From the NCBI GenBank assembly GCA_031431475.1, contig JANPDL010000016.1, forward strand, positions 1 to 64,000: a DNA stretch of 64,000 nucleotides, in the 5' to 3' direction. How positions within the stretch are numbered: position 1 is the first letter of the stretch; every line of letters starts with the position of its first letter. Shown here one piece after another: positions 27,448-35,731 of this stretch. The translations under genes were made by a program, and so were the position numbers. The stretch is from JADCCX01 sp031431475. GTDB taxonomy: Bacteria; Pseudomonadota; Alphaproteobacteria; Rhizobiales; Beijerinckiaceae. The notes beneath the pieces are model-generated. The model was given only the letters and a program-made list of their open reading frames with translations, made no database searches and had not been told where the DNA came from.

Positions 27448-28953
27448 ATGAGCGGTATGCAAGACATTCTTATCATCGGGGGCGGGATCAACGGTTGTGG
27501 CATTGCGCGCGATGCGGCGGGTCGTGGGCTATCCGTTTATCTCTGCGAAATGAACGATCTGGCCAGCGGTACGTCATCCTGGTCGACGAAGCTCATCCAT
27601 GGCGGCTTGCGCTATCTCGAATATTACGAGTTCGGTCTGGTGCGCAAAGCCCTGATGGAACGTGAGGTGATCTGGTCGATCGCACCCCATATCGTGCATC
27701 CCCTGCGGTTCGTTCTGCCCCATCACAAGGGCCTGCGCCCGGCATGGCTGCTACGGCTCGGACTATTCCTTTACGATTATATCGGCGGGCGAAAAAAACT
27801 TCCGGCGACGCGCACACTGGATCTCACGACTGACACGGTGGGCAAGCCGCTGAAACAGGGGCTCTATTCCAAAGGGTTTGAATATTCCGATTGCTGGGTG
27901 AACGATGCGCGGCTGGTCGTGCTCAATGCCCGCGACGCCGCCGACCGGGGTGCCTCGATCAGCACGCGCACAAAGGCCGTGTCAGCCACGCGAGAAGCTG
28001 ATGGCTGGACGTTGACCGTCGAGCATATCGATACCGGCAAGCAGGAGGTTGTGCGCGGCAAGGTGCTGATCAATGCTGCCGGACCGTGGGTGGCCAATGT
28101 GCTGACCGGTGCCATGCGGTCCAACGGCGAAGCAAAGGTGCGGCTGGTGCAGGGCTCGCATATCGTGGTGCGCAAGCTGTTCGAGCACGACCGCTGCTAC
28201 ATTTTCCAGAACGCAGACGGACGCATCATTTTCGCCATTCCCTACGAGGGGGAGTTCACTCTGATCGGCACAACAGACCAGGATTACGAGGGTGATCCCG
28301 CCAAAGTCGCAATTACGGAGCCCGAGATTGATTATCTCTGCGCTGCTGCGAGCGAGTATTTCACCAGGCCTATCGTCAAAGATGACATGGTCTGGGCCTA
28401 TTCCGGTGTGCGCCCGCTCTATGATGACGGGGCCAGCGAAGCCAAGGCGGCAACGCGTGATTATGTCTTCGAGGTTGATGAAACACCTGGTTTGGCACCG
28501 CAACTCTCGATTTTTGGCGGCAAGATCACGACCTATCGGAAACTTGCGGAATCGGTATTTGACCGGCTGGCTAAGCACTTGCCGGGCAACAGTGCGACCA
28601 AGAAGGGCTGGACCGCGACAGAATCATTGCCCGGTGGTGATTTCCCGACGGACGGGCGTGCGGCGCTGGCGGCTGAATTGCGGCGCGATCATCCCTTTTT
28701 GTCGGACGCGGACGCCGCACGCCTCGCCGGGAGCTACGGCACCAAGGCGCGTGTGTTTCTGGGGCAGGCCAAAGCGGCAGCGGATCTTGGCCGCTGGTTC
28801 GGCGTGCTGTCGGAAGCGGAGGTTCGCTACATGATGGATCAGGAATGGGCTGTGACAGCCGAGGATATCTTGTGGCGGAGGTCGAAGCTGGGGCTGCATC
28901 TCGCCAAGGGTGACCAGCAGGCTCTCGCGGAGTGGCTGAAATCAGCGGCATGA
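27448..28953 (+). CDS. glpD: Aerobic glycerol-3-phosphate dehydrogenase
   Basis: 501-residue FAD enzyme that oxidises glycerol-3-phosphate to dihydroxyacetone phosphate and feeds quinone. The dinucleotide loop is 'GGGINGCGIARDAAGRG' near 10-27. Family regions are 'GTSSWSTKLIHGGLRYLEYYEF', 'LINAAGPWVANV', 'FAIPYEGEFTLIGTTD' and 'SIFGGKITTYRKLAE'. The stop overlaps the start of the SelD fusion gene (ATGA), so the two are translationally coupled, a pairing I would not expect from function. Confidence 0.95.
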   Translation: MSGMQDILIIGGGINGCGIARDAAGRGLSVYLCEMNDLASGTSSWSTKLIHGGLRYLEYYEFGLVRKALMEREVIWSIAPHIVHPLRFVLPHHKGLRPAWLLRLGLFLYDYIGGRKKLPATRTLDLTTDTVGKPLKQGLYSKGFEYSDCWVNDARLVVLNARDAADRGASISTRTKAVSATREADGWTLTVEHIDTGKQEVVRGKVLINAAGPWVANVLTGAMRSNGEAKVRLVQGSHIVVRKLFEHDRCYIFQNADGRIIFAIPYEGEFTLIGTTDQDYEGDPAKVAITEPEIDYLCAAASEYFTRPIVKDDMVWAYSGVRPLYDDGASEAKAATRDYVFEVDETPGLAPQLSIFGGKITTYRKLAESVFDRLAKHLPGNSATKKGWTATESLPGGDFPTDGRAALAAELRRDHPFLSDADAARLAGSYGTKARVFLGQAKAAADLGRWFGVLSEAEVRYMMDQEWAVTAEDILWRRSKLGLHLAKGDQQALAEWLKSAA

Positions 28954-31127
28954 TGCAGCGGCAGGCAGGCCCGATTACGACGGATATCGTGCTGCTGGGC
29001 GCGGGACATGCCCATGTGCAGGTTATCCGCGCCTTTGGCATGGACCCGGTCCCGGGCGTGCGCGTCACGGTGATCACCGACCGGCTTCAGGCACCCTATT
29101 CCGGCATGCTGCCGGGTTGCATCGCAGGGGATTACACGGCGGACGATATCCATATCGATGTGGCGCGTCTGGCGCGCGCGACGGGCTGTCGGCTGATCCA
29201 TGCCAGGGCAACCGGGATTGACCGGGCGAGAAAGCAGGTCTTGCTAAAAGATCGTCCACCCGTCGCCTATGACTGGCTGTCGATCAATGTCGGAATCACG
29301 CCTGATCTGTCCGGCATTACGGGGGCTGCCAGCTATGCCGTGCCGGTCAAGCCCATCGCGGGCATTCTCGAGCGGCTGGAACGGGCCGAGGCTGCTGTCC
29401 GCAGCTTCCCCCGTCCAGCCAAACTCGCGGTCATCGGTGGTGGCCCGGCGGGGATCGAGCTGGCGATAGCACTGGCTGACCGCAACAGGCGGTTGGCGCG
29501 GTTTCCTTCCGAGATCACATTGATTGCAGGTAGCGGCCTTGCACCATCGTTGAATGCGGGCTTGCGCACGCGCGCCCGGCATGCCCTTGAGTCCCATTCG
29601 ATCTCCATAGTCGAAGGCGACAGGGCTGTAGGCCTCGAAGCGGGAGCTGTCCTGCTGGCCAGCGGGCGGCGCATCGTGACGGATGTTCCCTTCGTTTCGA
29701 CCAGCGCCAGATTGCCGGAGTGGCTGACAGCGGTTGATCTCACCAAGGCCGACAATGGCGGCATTGCCGTTCGTCCAACGCTGCAGAGCATGGATGATGA
29801 TGCCACCTTCGCCGCCGGTGATTGCGCCACAATGCTACATGATCCGCGTCCGCGCGCCGGGGTCTTTGCGGTGCGGCAAGGGCCGTTCCTCGCGCGCAAC
29901 CTGATGGCGGCGGCGCGAGGGGAAGCTCTTACGATCTACAAGCCGCAGCGCGATTTTCTCACCATCCTGCGCACGGGCAAAGAAACCGCCATTGCGGGGC
30001 GGGGCCGGTTTCTGGCGGTGGAAGGCGGTTGGGTCTGGCGCTGGAAGGACCGCATCGATCGGGCCTTCATGGCGATGTTCAAGGTTGCTGATGCTGATCC
30101 TTCTGACGAAAGCGTTGACATGCGCTGCGGGGGATGTGCGGCGAAGGTAGGGCCCGACCCGCTGGCGGCGGCACTGGCTCGACTACCGGTGCCAGTGACC
30201 AGTGCAGACATTGCCATCGGGCTCGATGCCCCGGATGATGCCGCTGTGATCCGCTGGGGTAAGGGGGCATTGCTGGTGCAGTCGGTCGACCAGTTCCGGG
30301 CCTTCATTGAGGACGCCTATGTCTTCGGGCGCATCGCGGCCAATCATGCGCTGAATGACATCCATGCCATGGGCGCAAAGCCGCATCATGCGCTGGCGCT
30401 TGCGACGCTGCCGTTTGGGCCGTCCGACAAGGTCTCGGAGGAGCTGTTCCAGCTGCTTGCAGGTGCCAGGGCAACGCTTGATGAGGCATCATGTCCGCTT
30501 GTGGGCGGCCACAGCAGTGAGGGCGAGGCGCTGGCACTGGGCCTTGCCGTCAGCGGTCGGCTGGAAGCTCCCGCCATTGCCAAGCCGGGCGGCAAGGTGG
30601 GTGACCGGCTGATCCTGACCAAGGCGCTGGGTTCCGGCATAGTCTTCGCGGCAGATATGCGGGCGTCTGCCCCGGCTGCAGCTGTGGAGGCGATGCTGAA
30701 GGAGATGCTGGTTTCAAATGCGGCGGCCAGTCGTATCCTGCGCGACCATGGAGCGCGAGGCATGACTGATGTGAGTGGCTTTGGCCTCGCGGGGCATCTG
30801 GCAGAGATGATGGAGCGGGGGATTGGTGCGATGCTGACTTCGGAAAGCCTGCCGTTGTGCCGGGGCGTCAAGGCGCTCGCGGAGCGAGGTTTTGCATCCA
30901 GTCTCCTGACCGAGAACCGTCGGCTGATCCGCCACCTCTCTGATCCCGCAGGCATAAGCGAGGTGCTGCTCACCATCCTGTTCGATCCGCAAACGGCAGG
31001 TGGCTTGCTGGCGGCTGTGCCTGCGGCTGGCGCGAGAGATGCGCTGGCGGCATTGCGTGCGGCGGGCTATTCCCAAGCAACCGATATCGGCGCGCTGACG
31101 GCAAAACCTGGCATCGAGATCACCTGA
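28950..31127 (+). CDS. selD: NAD(P)/FAD oxidoreductase - selenophosphate synthetase (SelD) fusion
   Basis: 725 residues, two enzymes in one chain. Residues 12-370 are an NDH-2-like flavoprotein: dinucleotide loop 'LLGAGHAHVQVI' (15-26), second loop 'VIGGGPAGIELAIALADR' near 160, and 'AAGDCATM' near 290. Residues 390-725 are SelD: 'MRCGGCAAK' at 391-399 (candidate catalytic Cys and Lys), 'DDAAVI', 'NALNDIHAMGAKP'-like block (NHALNDIHAMG) and 'GGHSSEGEALALG'. SelD makes selenophosphate for selenocysteine or 2-selenouridine. Such fusions are known in various bacteria. The catalytic position is Cys, not Sec. An earlier GTG at 28932 is possible. Confidence 0.9.
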   Translation: MMQRQAGPITTDIVLLGAGHAHVQVIRAFGMDPVPGVRVTVITDRLQAPYSGMLPGCIAGDYTADDIHIDVARLARATGCRLIHARATGIDRARKQVLLKDRPPVAYDWLSINVGITPDLSGITGAASYAVPVKPIAGILERLERAEAAVRSFPRPAKLAVIGGGPAGIELAIALADRNRRLARFPSEITLIAGSGLAPSLNAGLRTRARHALESHSISIVEGDRAVGLEAGAVLLASGRRIVTDVPFVSTSARLPEWLTAVDLTKADNGGIAVRPTLQSMDDDATFAAGDCATMLHDPRPRAGVFAVRQGPFLARNLMAAARGEALTIYKPQRDFLTILRTGKETAIAGRGRFLAVEGGWVWRWKDRIDRAFMAMFKVADADPSDESVDMRCGGCAAKVGPDPLAAALARLPVPVTSADIAIGLDAPDDAAVIRWGKGALLVQSVDQFRAFIEDAYVFGRIAANHALNDIHAMGAKPHHALALATLPFGPSDKVSEELFQLLAGARATLDEASCPLVGGHSSEGEALALGLAVSGRLEAPAIAKPGGKVGDRLILTKALGSGIVFAADMRASAPAAAVEAMLKEMLVSNAAASRILRDHGARGMTDVSGFGLAGHLAEMMERGIGAMLTSESLPLCRGVKALAERGFASSLLTENRRLIRHLSDPAGISEVLLTILFDPQTAGGLLAAVPAAGARDALAALRAAGYSQATDIGALTAKPGIEIT

Positions 31128-31133
31128 AGATAC

Positions 31134-31436
31134 TTACTCCGGCGCGACGATTGGGGCATGTTTCGGCCTGCCAGCGATGAGCAGCGCTGTCCCCATTGCG
31201 AACATCACCAGCAGCGTCGGTAGCAGCAAAACGTTCAAGAGCAAGGGATGCACGTGCTGGATGATCACCGCCTCAATCGTGGGAAACTGGCGCGGAAAAA
31301 GCCAATGTCCGCTCATTGCAAGTGACGTCAGGCCCGGAGCACCATCGGCAAGGCCGCGCGCCCCATCAATGATACCAACCACCATGGCAGCGGCGAGGGC
31401 GACAAAACCGAGATTGCGGACAAGGGACCGAAGCAT
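31134..31436 (-). CDS. Small inner-membrane protein of unknown function
   Basis: 100 residues with two predicted membrane helices (about 8-25 and 68-90) joined by a periplasmic or cytoplasmic loop ending 'PRQFPTIEAVIIQHVHPL'. I prefer ATG 31436 (MLRSLVRN) to the longer 31493 start. It is convergent with the SelD gene, 6 bases from its stop, and is the last gene before the tRNA. No family recognised. Confidence 0.65.
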   Translation of the reverse strand: MLRSLVRNLGFVALAAAMVVGIIDGARGLADGAPGLTSLAMSGHWLFPRQFPTIEAVIIQHVHPLLLNVLLLPTLLVMFAMGTALLIAGRPKHAPIVAPE

Positions 31437-31526
31437 GTGATGCTTTTCTGAACTCGACTGACAAGATGCAGAGATAGCGATCAGCGCTTGCAATTGAAAG
31501 CCACCAACCCCATAAGCGCCACCGAC

Positions 31527-31616
31527 GGAGAGATGGCCGAGTGGCTTAAGGCGCCCGCTTGGAAAGCGTGTGTAGGGGTAACTCTACCGAGGGTTCGAAT
31601 CCCTCTCTCTCCGCCA
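31527..31616 (+). tRNA. tRNA-Ser (anticodon GGA)
   Basis: Acceptor GGAGAGA (31527-31533) pairs with TCTCTCC (31606-31612), followed by discriminator G and an encoded CCA (31614-31616). The long variable arm (TGTAGGGGTAACTCTACCGA) and the T loop GGTTCGAATCC are typical of serine tRNAs. The anticodon loop TTGGAAA gives GGA. The anticodon stem CCCGC/GCGTG has one C-U mismatch at positions 28-42. The tRNA 3' end marks the start of an AT-rich, accessory-looking region. Confidence 0.95.
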
Positions 31617-32008
31617 ATTCCTTTGATAAATCATTGATTTTATTGAGTATTATTTACCCCTAGTTTTTCATTATACAAATCAACATACAAATGCTTTTTC
31701 GTGCTACGCACGCGCGTGAAACGCTCAAACTCACTGTTGTCAGCACCTGCCTTCATGGTGAACTGCTGATCTGTGCAAAGGCAAATTGCATGTGCTTTGC
31801 GTCGTCCGCCACCCGGTGGATTGCCCCCGCCAATTTGCCCGCACTTGACAAACGATTATATTCCTATATATTGATGTATGATCATAGCTCTCGTGCTCAT
31901 ACGACACTGAACTGCGGGCCACGATCACCCCCCCCCATTACTTTTCTTTGGCTTTTGACTGCGCTGTCCGGTTGGCGGACGGCCGGTCGCTGACTCACGA
32001 GGCACATC
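31617..32008. other. AT-rich junction downstream of tRNA-Ser
   Basis: No gene is seen. Base composition changes sharply right after the tRNA (TTTGATAAATCATTGATTTT and nearby), with a repeated ATACAAAT (around 31674 and 31684), as often found at tRNA-integrated elements. A run of nine C's lies near 31928. A clear promoter is at 31845-31872. Confidence 0.5.
31845..31872 (+). promoter_or_regulatory. Consensus-like promoter for the 32-36.7 kb cassette
   Basis: TTGACA (31845-31850) and TATATT (31867-31872) are spaced by 16 bases, close to the housekeeping consensus. The expected start leaves a leader of about 130 bases before the first cassette gene at 32009. Confidence 0.55.
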
Positions 32009-32968
32009 ATGACTGATCAACAAGACACATCACAACAGCGGGTCACCATGATCCTGTTTGGACCTGGCAAGGGCGACACATTCCAGGCGGGATGGTTTGG
32101 TGAGGGCGACAGCGCTGCTGTCATTACAGCAGCTGCCCAACAGCGGCTGCAACTGCTCTCTGTCGCCGGGTTATTGCCCGAAGTCTGGCACATGGTTGCA
32201 AAAGGCCATGTCGGCAAGAAGGGCGTCGTAAAGCTGGGTCCGCTCCATCGCGATCATCATGTTCGCTTGCTGGAGATGGCGGCACAACAGGACAAGGGCG
32301 GATTCCCCGCAGCCAGTGCGGAAGTGCAGCATATCATCCATGACGACGAGACAGCGTCAGATGGCGGACAAGCGCCGCAAGCTGATCTGTGCGCTGAAGA
32401 GCAGCGCGAAGATGACATCGATCGGGATGCAGGTTTGACCAAAAAGTTGGTCAGCTCGGACGACACCGTCATTAGCGATGTGGTCGCCGGTGAGTCGTCT
32501 CTAGATGTTCATGCTCAAGCGTTATCCACATCATCCCCCGTTGGCCTGCCAGTGGTCTTTCCGGAGGAACACGCAGCGCAGGACAGCGGAAAGCCCCTGG
32601 CGCTTGCACATGGCACCATGGGGCAACGGCCCAAAGTGCAACCTGATGTGAAGCAATCATCCGTGGACCCAGCTGGTACGGTGGATGCGGTGGATTTGGC
32701 GGTTTCTGTGGGTACGATGGATAGGGTGGATTTGGTGGGTCCGGTGGGTGTCGGGAGCTCAGATCTGCTTGCATCGCTCAAGCCCGGTGATGTTGTGCTG
32801 GCACCGGAGATTGAACGCTCGGGCGATATCTCGGGTTACTGGCCTGCTGTTGTCAAAAGTGTTGAGACAGCCACAACCGTCGTGCTGGCATGGCGGGACG
32901 AACCACCGACATACCCCAGGATTATGCGCAAGCGGGATCAGCTGGCGGTGATGCCGCTACGGGAATGA
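32009..32968 (+). CDS. Hypothetical protein with C-terminal SH3/Tudor-like domain
   Basis: 319 residues. The N-terminal 90 residues (FGPGKGDTFQAGWFGEGDSA...) match nothing I know. The middle (about 95-235) is acidic and low in order, and holds a nearly exact 12-residue repeat (GTVDAVDLAVSV / GTMDRVDLVGPV). The C-terminal 65 residues ('LKPGDVVLAPEIERSGDISG' ... 'YWPAVVKSVE' ... 'VVLAWRDEPPTYPRIMRKRD') resemble a small beta barrel of SH3/Tudor type that recurs in unannotated rhizobial proteins. Expressed from the promoter at 31845. First gene of the cassette. Confidence 0.65.
   Translation: MTDQQDTSQQRVTMILFGPGKGDTFQAGWFGEGDSAAVITAAAQQRLQLLSVAGLLPEVWHMVAKGHVGKKGVVKLGPLHRDHHVRLLEMAAQQDKGGFPAASAEVQHIIHDDETASDGGQAPQADLCAEEQREDDIDRDAGLTKKLVSSDDTVISDVVAGESSLDVHAQALSTSSPVGLPVVFPEEHAAQDSGKPLALAHGTMGQRPKVQPDVKQSSVDPAGTVDAVDLAVSVGTMDRVDLVGPVGVGSSDLLASLKPGDVVLAPEIERSGDISGYWPAVVKSVETATTVVLAWRDEPPTYPRIMRKRDQLAVMPLRE
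32675..32746 (+). repeat. 36-base tandem duplication inside the first cassette gene
   Basis: Two adjacent 36-base units begin with GGTACG at 32675 and at 32711 and share GTGGATTTGG. The units keep frame and encode the repeated 12-residue segment. Divergence between the copies shows that the duplication is not recent. Confidence 0.7.
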
Positions 32969-33169
32969 TGCGTTTTATAAGGTCAACGGCCAAGCGATGA
33001 TCTGCGGGACTGGTTGAGGCTTGCTGCGCTGTTCGGCCTCTCCGTTGGCTGCCCAGCAAGACTCTGCCTGCGCGGGCGGCTCAGCCAGTCTCTCGCTTCG
33101 CTACCCCTCAGATCTCCATCGCTCTCTCTCTCATCACGCCATCCCGTCACACAAGCTGGAGCCATCACC

Positions 33170-33760
33170 ATGCTCGGACGTCAGGCCAAAATCCTTTCTG
33201 CCAAAGCTCAAAAACGCGCACTGGCTCATGTCAGCCGTCACCCAGATGCTGTGCGCGACCGTGTGATTGTGCTGCTCTCGATCCGGGCGGGGTTGCGAGC
33301 GGGAGAGATTGCCAGACTGACCTGGGGTATGGCTCTGGACCATGACGGCAGGATCAGCGCCACGCTGGACGTCCGGTCATGCATCGCCAAGAAGGGTTCG
33401 GGACGTCGCATACCGCTTCATCCTGAGCTGCGTCAGGCTTTGACGCGTCTTTACCGGCGAACGAAGCCAGCCGATCGCTCCACCACATGCCCCGTCATCT
33501 GCTCGGCCAAGGGCGGTGCCATGCGGGCCAACAGCATCGTCAACTGGTTCGTGATGCTCTACGCCGCGCTTCACCTCGCGGGATGCTCATCGCACTCAGG
33601 GCGGCGGACCTTCATCACCAACGCCGCGCGGCGCGCCCACAAGGCCGGTGCGTCTTTGCGTGATGTGCAGATGCTTGCGGGCCATCGGTCGATAGAGACC
33701 ACGCAGGCGTACATTGATGGCGATACGGCAGCACAGCGGAAGCTCGTGTCTTTGATCTGA
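33170..33760 (+). CDS. Very short tyrosine recombinase
   Basis: 196 residues with the full catalytic set: Arg43 in 'RAGLRAGEIARL', Lys75 near 'KKGSGRRIPLHPEL', His142 and Arg145 in 'HSGRRTF', His172 in 'LAGHRSIETT' and Tyr181. Only about 40 residues precede the first Arg, so the SAM-like arm that grips DNA in normal integrases is missing or tiny; FimB/FimE-type inverting recombinases have a similar size. I start at ATG 33170; the open frame is longer upstream but its 52 extra residues are low-complexity. The partner site or DNA segment it acts on is unknown. Confidence 0.85.
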   Translation: MLGRQAKILSAKAQKRALAHVSRHPDAVRDRVIVLLSIRAGLRAGEIARLTWGMALDHDGRISATLDVRSCIAKKGSGRRIPLHPELRQALTRLYRRTKPADRSTTCPVICSAKGGAMRANSIVNWFVMLYAALHLAGCSSHSGRRTFITNAARRAHKAGASLRDVQMLAGHRSIETTQAYIDGDTAAQRKLVSLI

Positions 33761-33841
33761 CCCGCCAGTGTTGGGGGCACTATCCCCTGCGCCTGGCGAT
33801 CCTTTCCAATTCTCCCACTCACCAACCCAAGGAGTTCCACC

Positions 33842-35071
33842 ATGATCGCGTATCATGAGCGATTGCGCACGCCCCAACATGTTCAAGCAGGCTCAGGCCG
33901 CACGAGGCCGCTGTCAGCCCGTCAGGAGAAGATGCAAGAGGCGGGGCAAGAGACGAGACAGGAGACGACGCAGGAGGCGAGGCAAGAGGCGATGCAGCCG
34001 GAAGAAGCTGTTTCGTCCGCCGCAAACACCACCCACGTTGTGACCGTATGTATCCGGGGGCGTCATAGCCATCCAGCACCCGTCACATCCCGGCGTATCG
34101 CATTGCTCAATCGCATCGTCATGGCGCTGACTGACAAAGCCCCGGACTGGCCATCGGTCGATGCCGTGGTGTTTCCCAGGGGGTATTTCCGCATCGGGCA
34201 TGCCATCGGCACAAAGCCTCATACGGCATGGGCCAGGTTGATGCAGCGCGACAGCGCAGGCGAGGCCCTGCGCCGGGCATCCCTGTCATTGTCCGTGGCA
34301 TGGCCCGGGGCTGCACTGGTCAGTGGGATCGATAGCAATCCAGTATCAGCAGGGCTTGGCGGCGATGAACTGACCTTCGCATGGCAGGACGGGGAGATTG
34401 TCGCCTTCGCCCGCAAAGCTTTTCCCGTGGCAGTGGAGACCAGTGGCTGGGAGGTCCGTGAGACTGGGTCTGACGGCAGAACAGAATGGGTTCGAACACC
34501 CGTATTCTGGGTTCATCCGAACGATACCGACCAACCCAGACGCATGCTTGTGCTGCGCAACGGGCGCCGAGCCATCTTGTTGTGCTGCTACGATGCCTTT
34601 GGCCTTCGCCTTCTTTATAGGCGCTACCAGTTCAACACAGCCGCCATCCGATTGATCCGGGACAAGAGGGGCAAGTACCGCGCACCAACACGGGCAGAGA
34701 AGGATCACCATCTCAGACGCTGGCTCGCCATGCTCGATGCCCATCCCCCCGATCTTGGACTTGTCCCACTGCATCTGTTCTTGCGGCCGGGACAGGATGG
34801 GTACTGGCAGCGACACGGCATCGCCGGAGCTTGCGCCGCCATTCATGGAGGCCCGATCATTGGTGCGGCGCATTTTGCCCACGGGTTGCCGGCAAGCATA
34901 CGCGGCTCTCCGCTCGCTGCATCCGGCGTTCCGGCCTCCCACCTCTTCGATGGTCCACGCCGACTGGCCCGCAAGCATCACCCTGTCGATGGGTTCACAC
35001 TCGCAGGCAACGACGGCGAACCGGTCGCGCTCATCCGGCTCTTCCGGTTCAATCACTCGGGTCCGGCCTAA
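33842..35071 (+). CDS. Nitrilase-superfamily-like protein of unknown function
   Basis: 409 residues, AAGGAG 7 bases before the ATG. Residues about 31-50 are a Gln-Glu repeat. From about 95 the sequence follows the nitrilase fold in order: 'DAVVFPRGYF' near 108-117 where the active Glu would be, 'AILLCCYDAFG' near 243-253 where the active Cys is found, and 'PIIGAAHFAHGLPASIRGSPLAASG' near 338-362. The Glu position reads Arg or Gly, so activity is doubtful. I know of similar unannotated proteins in rhizobial mobile DNA. Family assignment is by eye. Confidence 0.6.
   Translation: MIAYHERLRTPQHVQAGSGRTRPLSARQEKMQEAGQETRQETTQEARQEAMQPEEAVSSAANTTHVVTVCIRGRHSHPAPVTSRRIALLNRIVMALTDKAPDWPSVDAVVFPRGYFRIGHAIGTKPHTAWARLMQRDSAGEALRRASLSLSVAWPGAALVSGIDSNPVSAGLGGDELTFAWQDGEIVAFARKAFPVAVETSGWEVRETGSDGRTEWVRTPVFWVHPNDTDQPRRMLVLRNGRRAILLCCYDAFGLRLLYRRYQFNTAAIRLIRDKRGKYRAPTRAEKDHHLRRWLAMLDAHPPDLGLVPLHLFLRPGQDGYWQRHGIAGACAAIHGGPIIGAAHFAHGLPASIRGSPLAASGVPASHLFDGPRRLARKHHPVDGFTLAGNDGEPVALIRLFRFNHSGPA
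33932..33991 (+). repeat. Five 12-base tandem repeats encoding a Gln-Glu tract
   Basis: Five in-frame units of the form NNN CAR GAG RCG code for a QE-rich stretch near residue 31-50 of the nitrilase-like protein. Unit length is a multiple of three, so changes in copy number would not break the gene. Confidence 0.75.
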
Positions 35072-35179
35072 CCGCTGATCCAACCGGTGGTCCACATCGA
35101 TCCGGCGCTCTTTCTCCCCACGACTGGTTCTCATTGACCCGTCCACTCAACCCAAATCTCACACCAAAAGGAACGTATC

Positions 35180-35623
35180 ATGAACAATCGATCTGAACCC
35201 TCTGAAGCATTGGCCATAGGTCCCACAAGCGGCCACCACACCAGCAACGTCTCAGTGAACGGGCAGAGCAGTCATCAACCCCCTAAAGACGGAGCAATCG
35301 CGCGCGCTGCCACGATCTGCAGGCTGAATGATACCTTCCGACAGTCATTTACGGGCGGTCAGGTCCTGCTCACCCAAGGCATACTGGGGCTCGACCCAGT
35401 GGTCCAAGCTACGATCCTGCTCGGCGTTCGCAGTTTCGATCGCTTCACCACGGACAACGATCCTTACGGCGAGCACGACTTTGGCAGCTTCGAATGCGGG
35501 GGAGAGACTGTCTTCTTCAAGATCGACTACTACGACCTGCACTGTCTGATGGGATCGGACAATCCCGCTGACCCCTCTGTCACCACACGCGTGCTCACCA
35601 TCATGCTGGCAGCCGAGTACTGA
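35180..35623 (+). CDS. DUF3768 family protein
   Basis: 147 residues. The first 40 residues are unstructured; the rest carries the DUF3768 hallmarks 'RLNDTFRQSFTGGQVLLTQGI' (about 50-70), 'DPYGEHDFGSFECGGETVFFKIDYYD' and 'DPSVTTRVLTIMLAAEY' at the end. The domain is common on alphaproteobacterial plasmids and integrative elements, function unknown. AAAAGGAACG precedes the ATG. Third step in the cassette, one direction with its neighbours. Confidence 0.85.
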   Translation: MNNRSEPSEALAIGPTSGHHTSNVSVNGQSSHQPPKDGAIARAATICRLNDTFRQSFTGGQVLLTQGILGLDPVVQATILLGVRSFDRFTTDNDPYGEHDFGSFECGGETVFFKIDYYDLHCLMGSDNPADPSVTTRVLTIMLAAEY

Positions 35624-35731
35624 CCGCACCCTTTGTGCGGGATGCACAGCCTTGCAGCCTGCCCCCGGCGCAAAGCTGCGCTCCCTGAACCATTGATTCC
35701 AGCCCCACCCCCCACCATCCGGAGTTCTGCC

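Noticed and set aside
31527..31616. tRNA-Sec near selD
   Set aside because: The anticodon is GGA and the T and acceptor arms have normal serine lengths, so it is tRNA-Ser.
33932..33991. CRISPR-like repeats
   Set aside because: 12-base units with no unique spacers, in frame within a gene. The 27-base array at 60420-60590 was rejected for the same reason.
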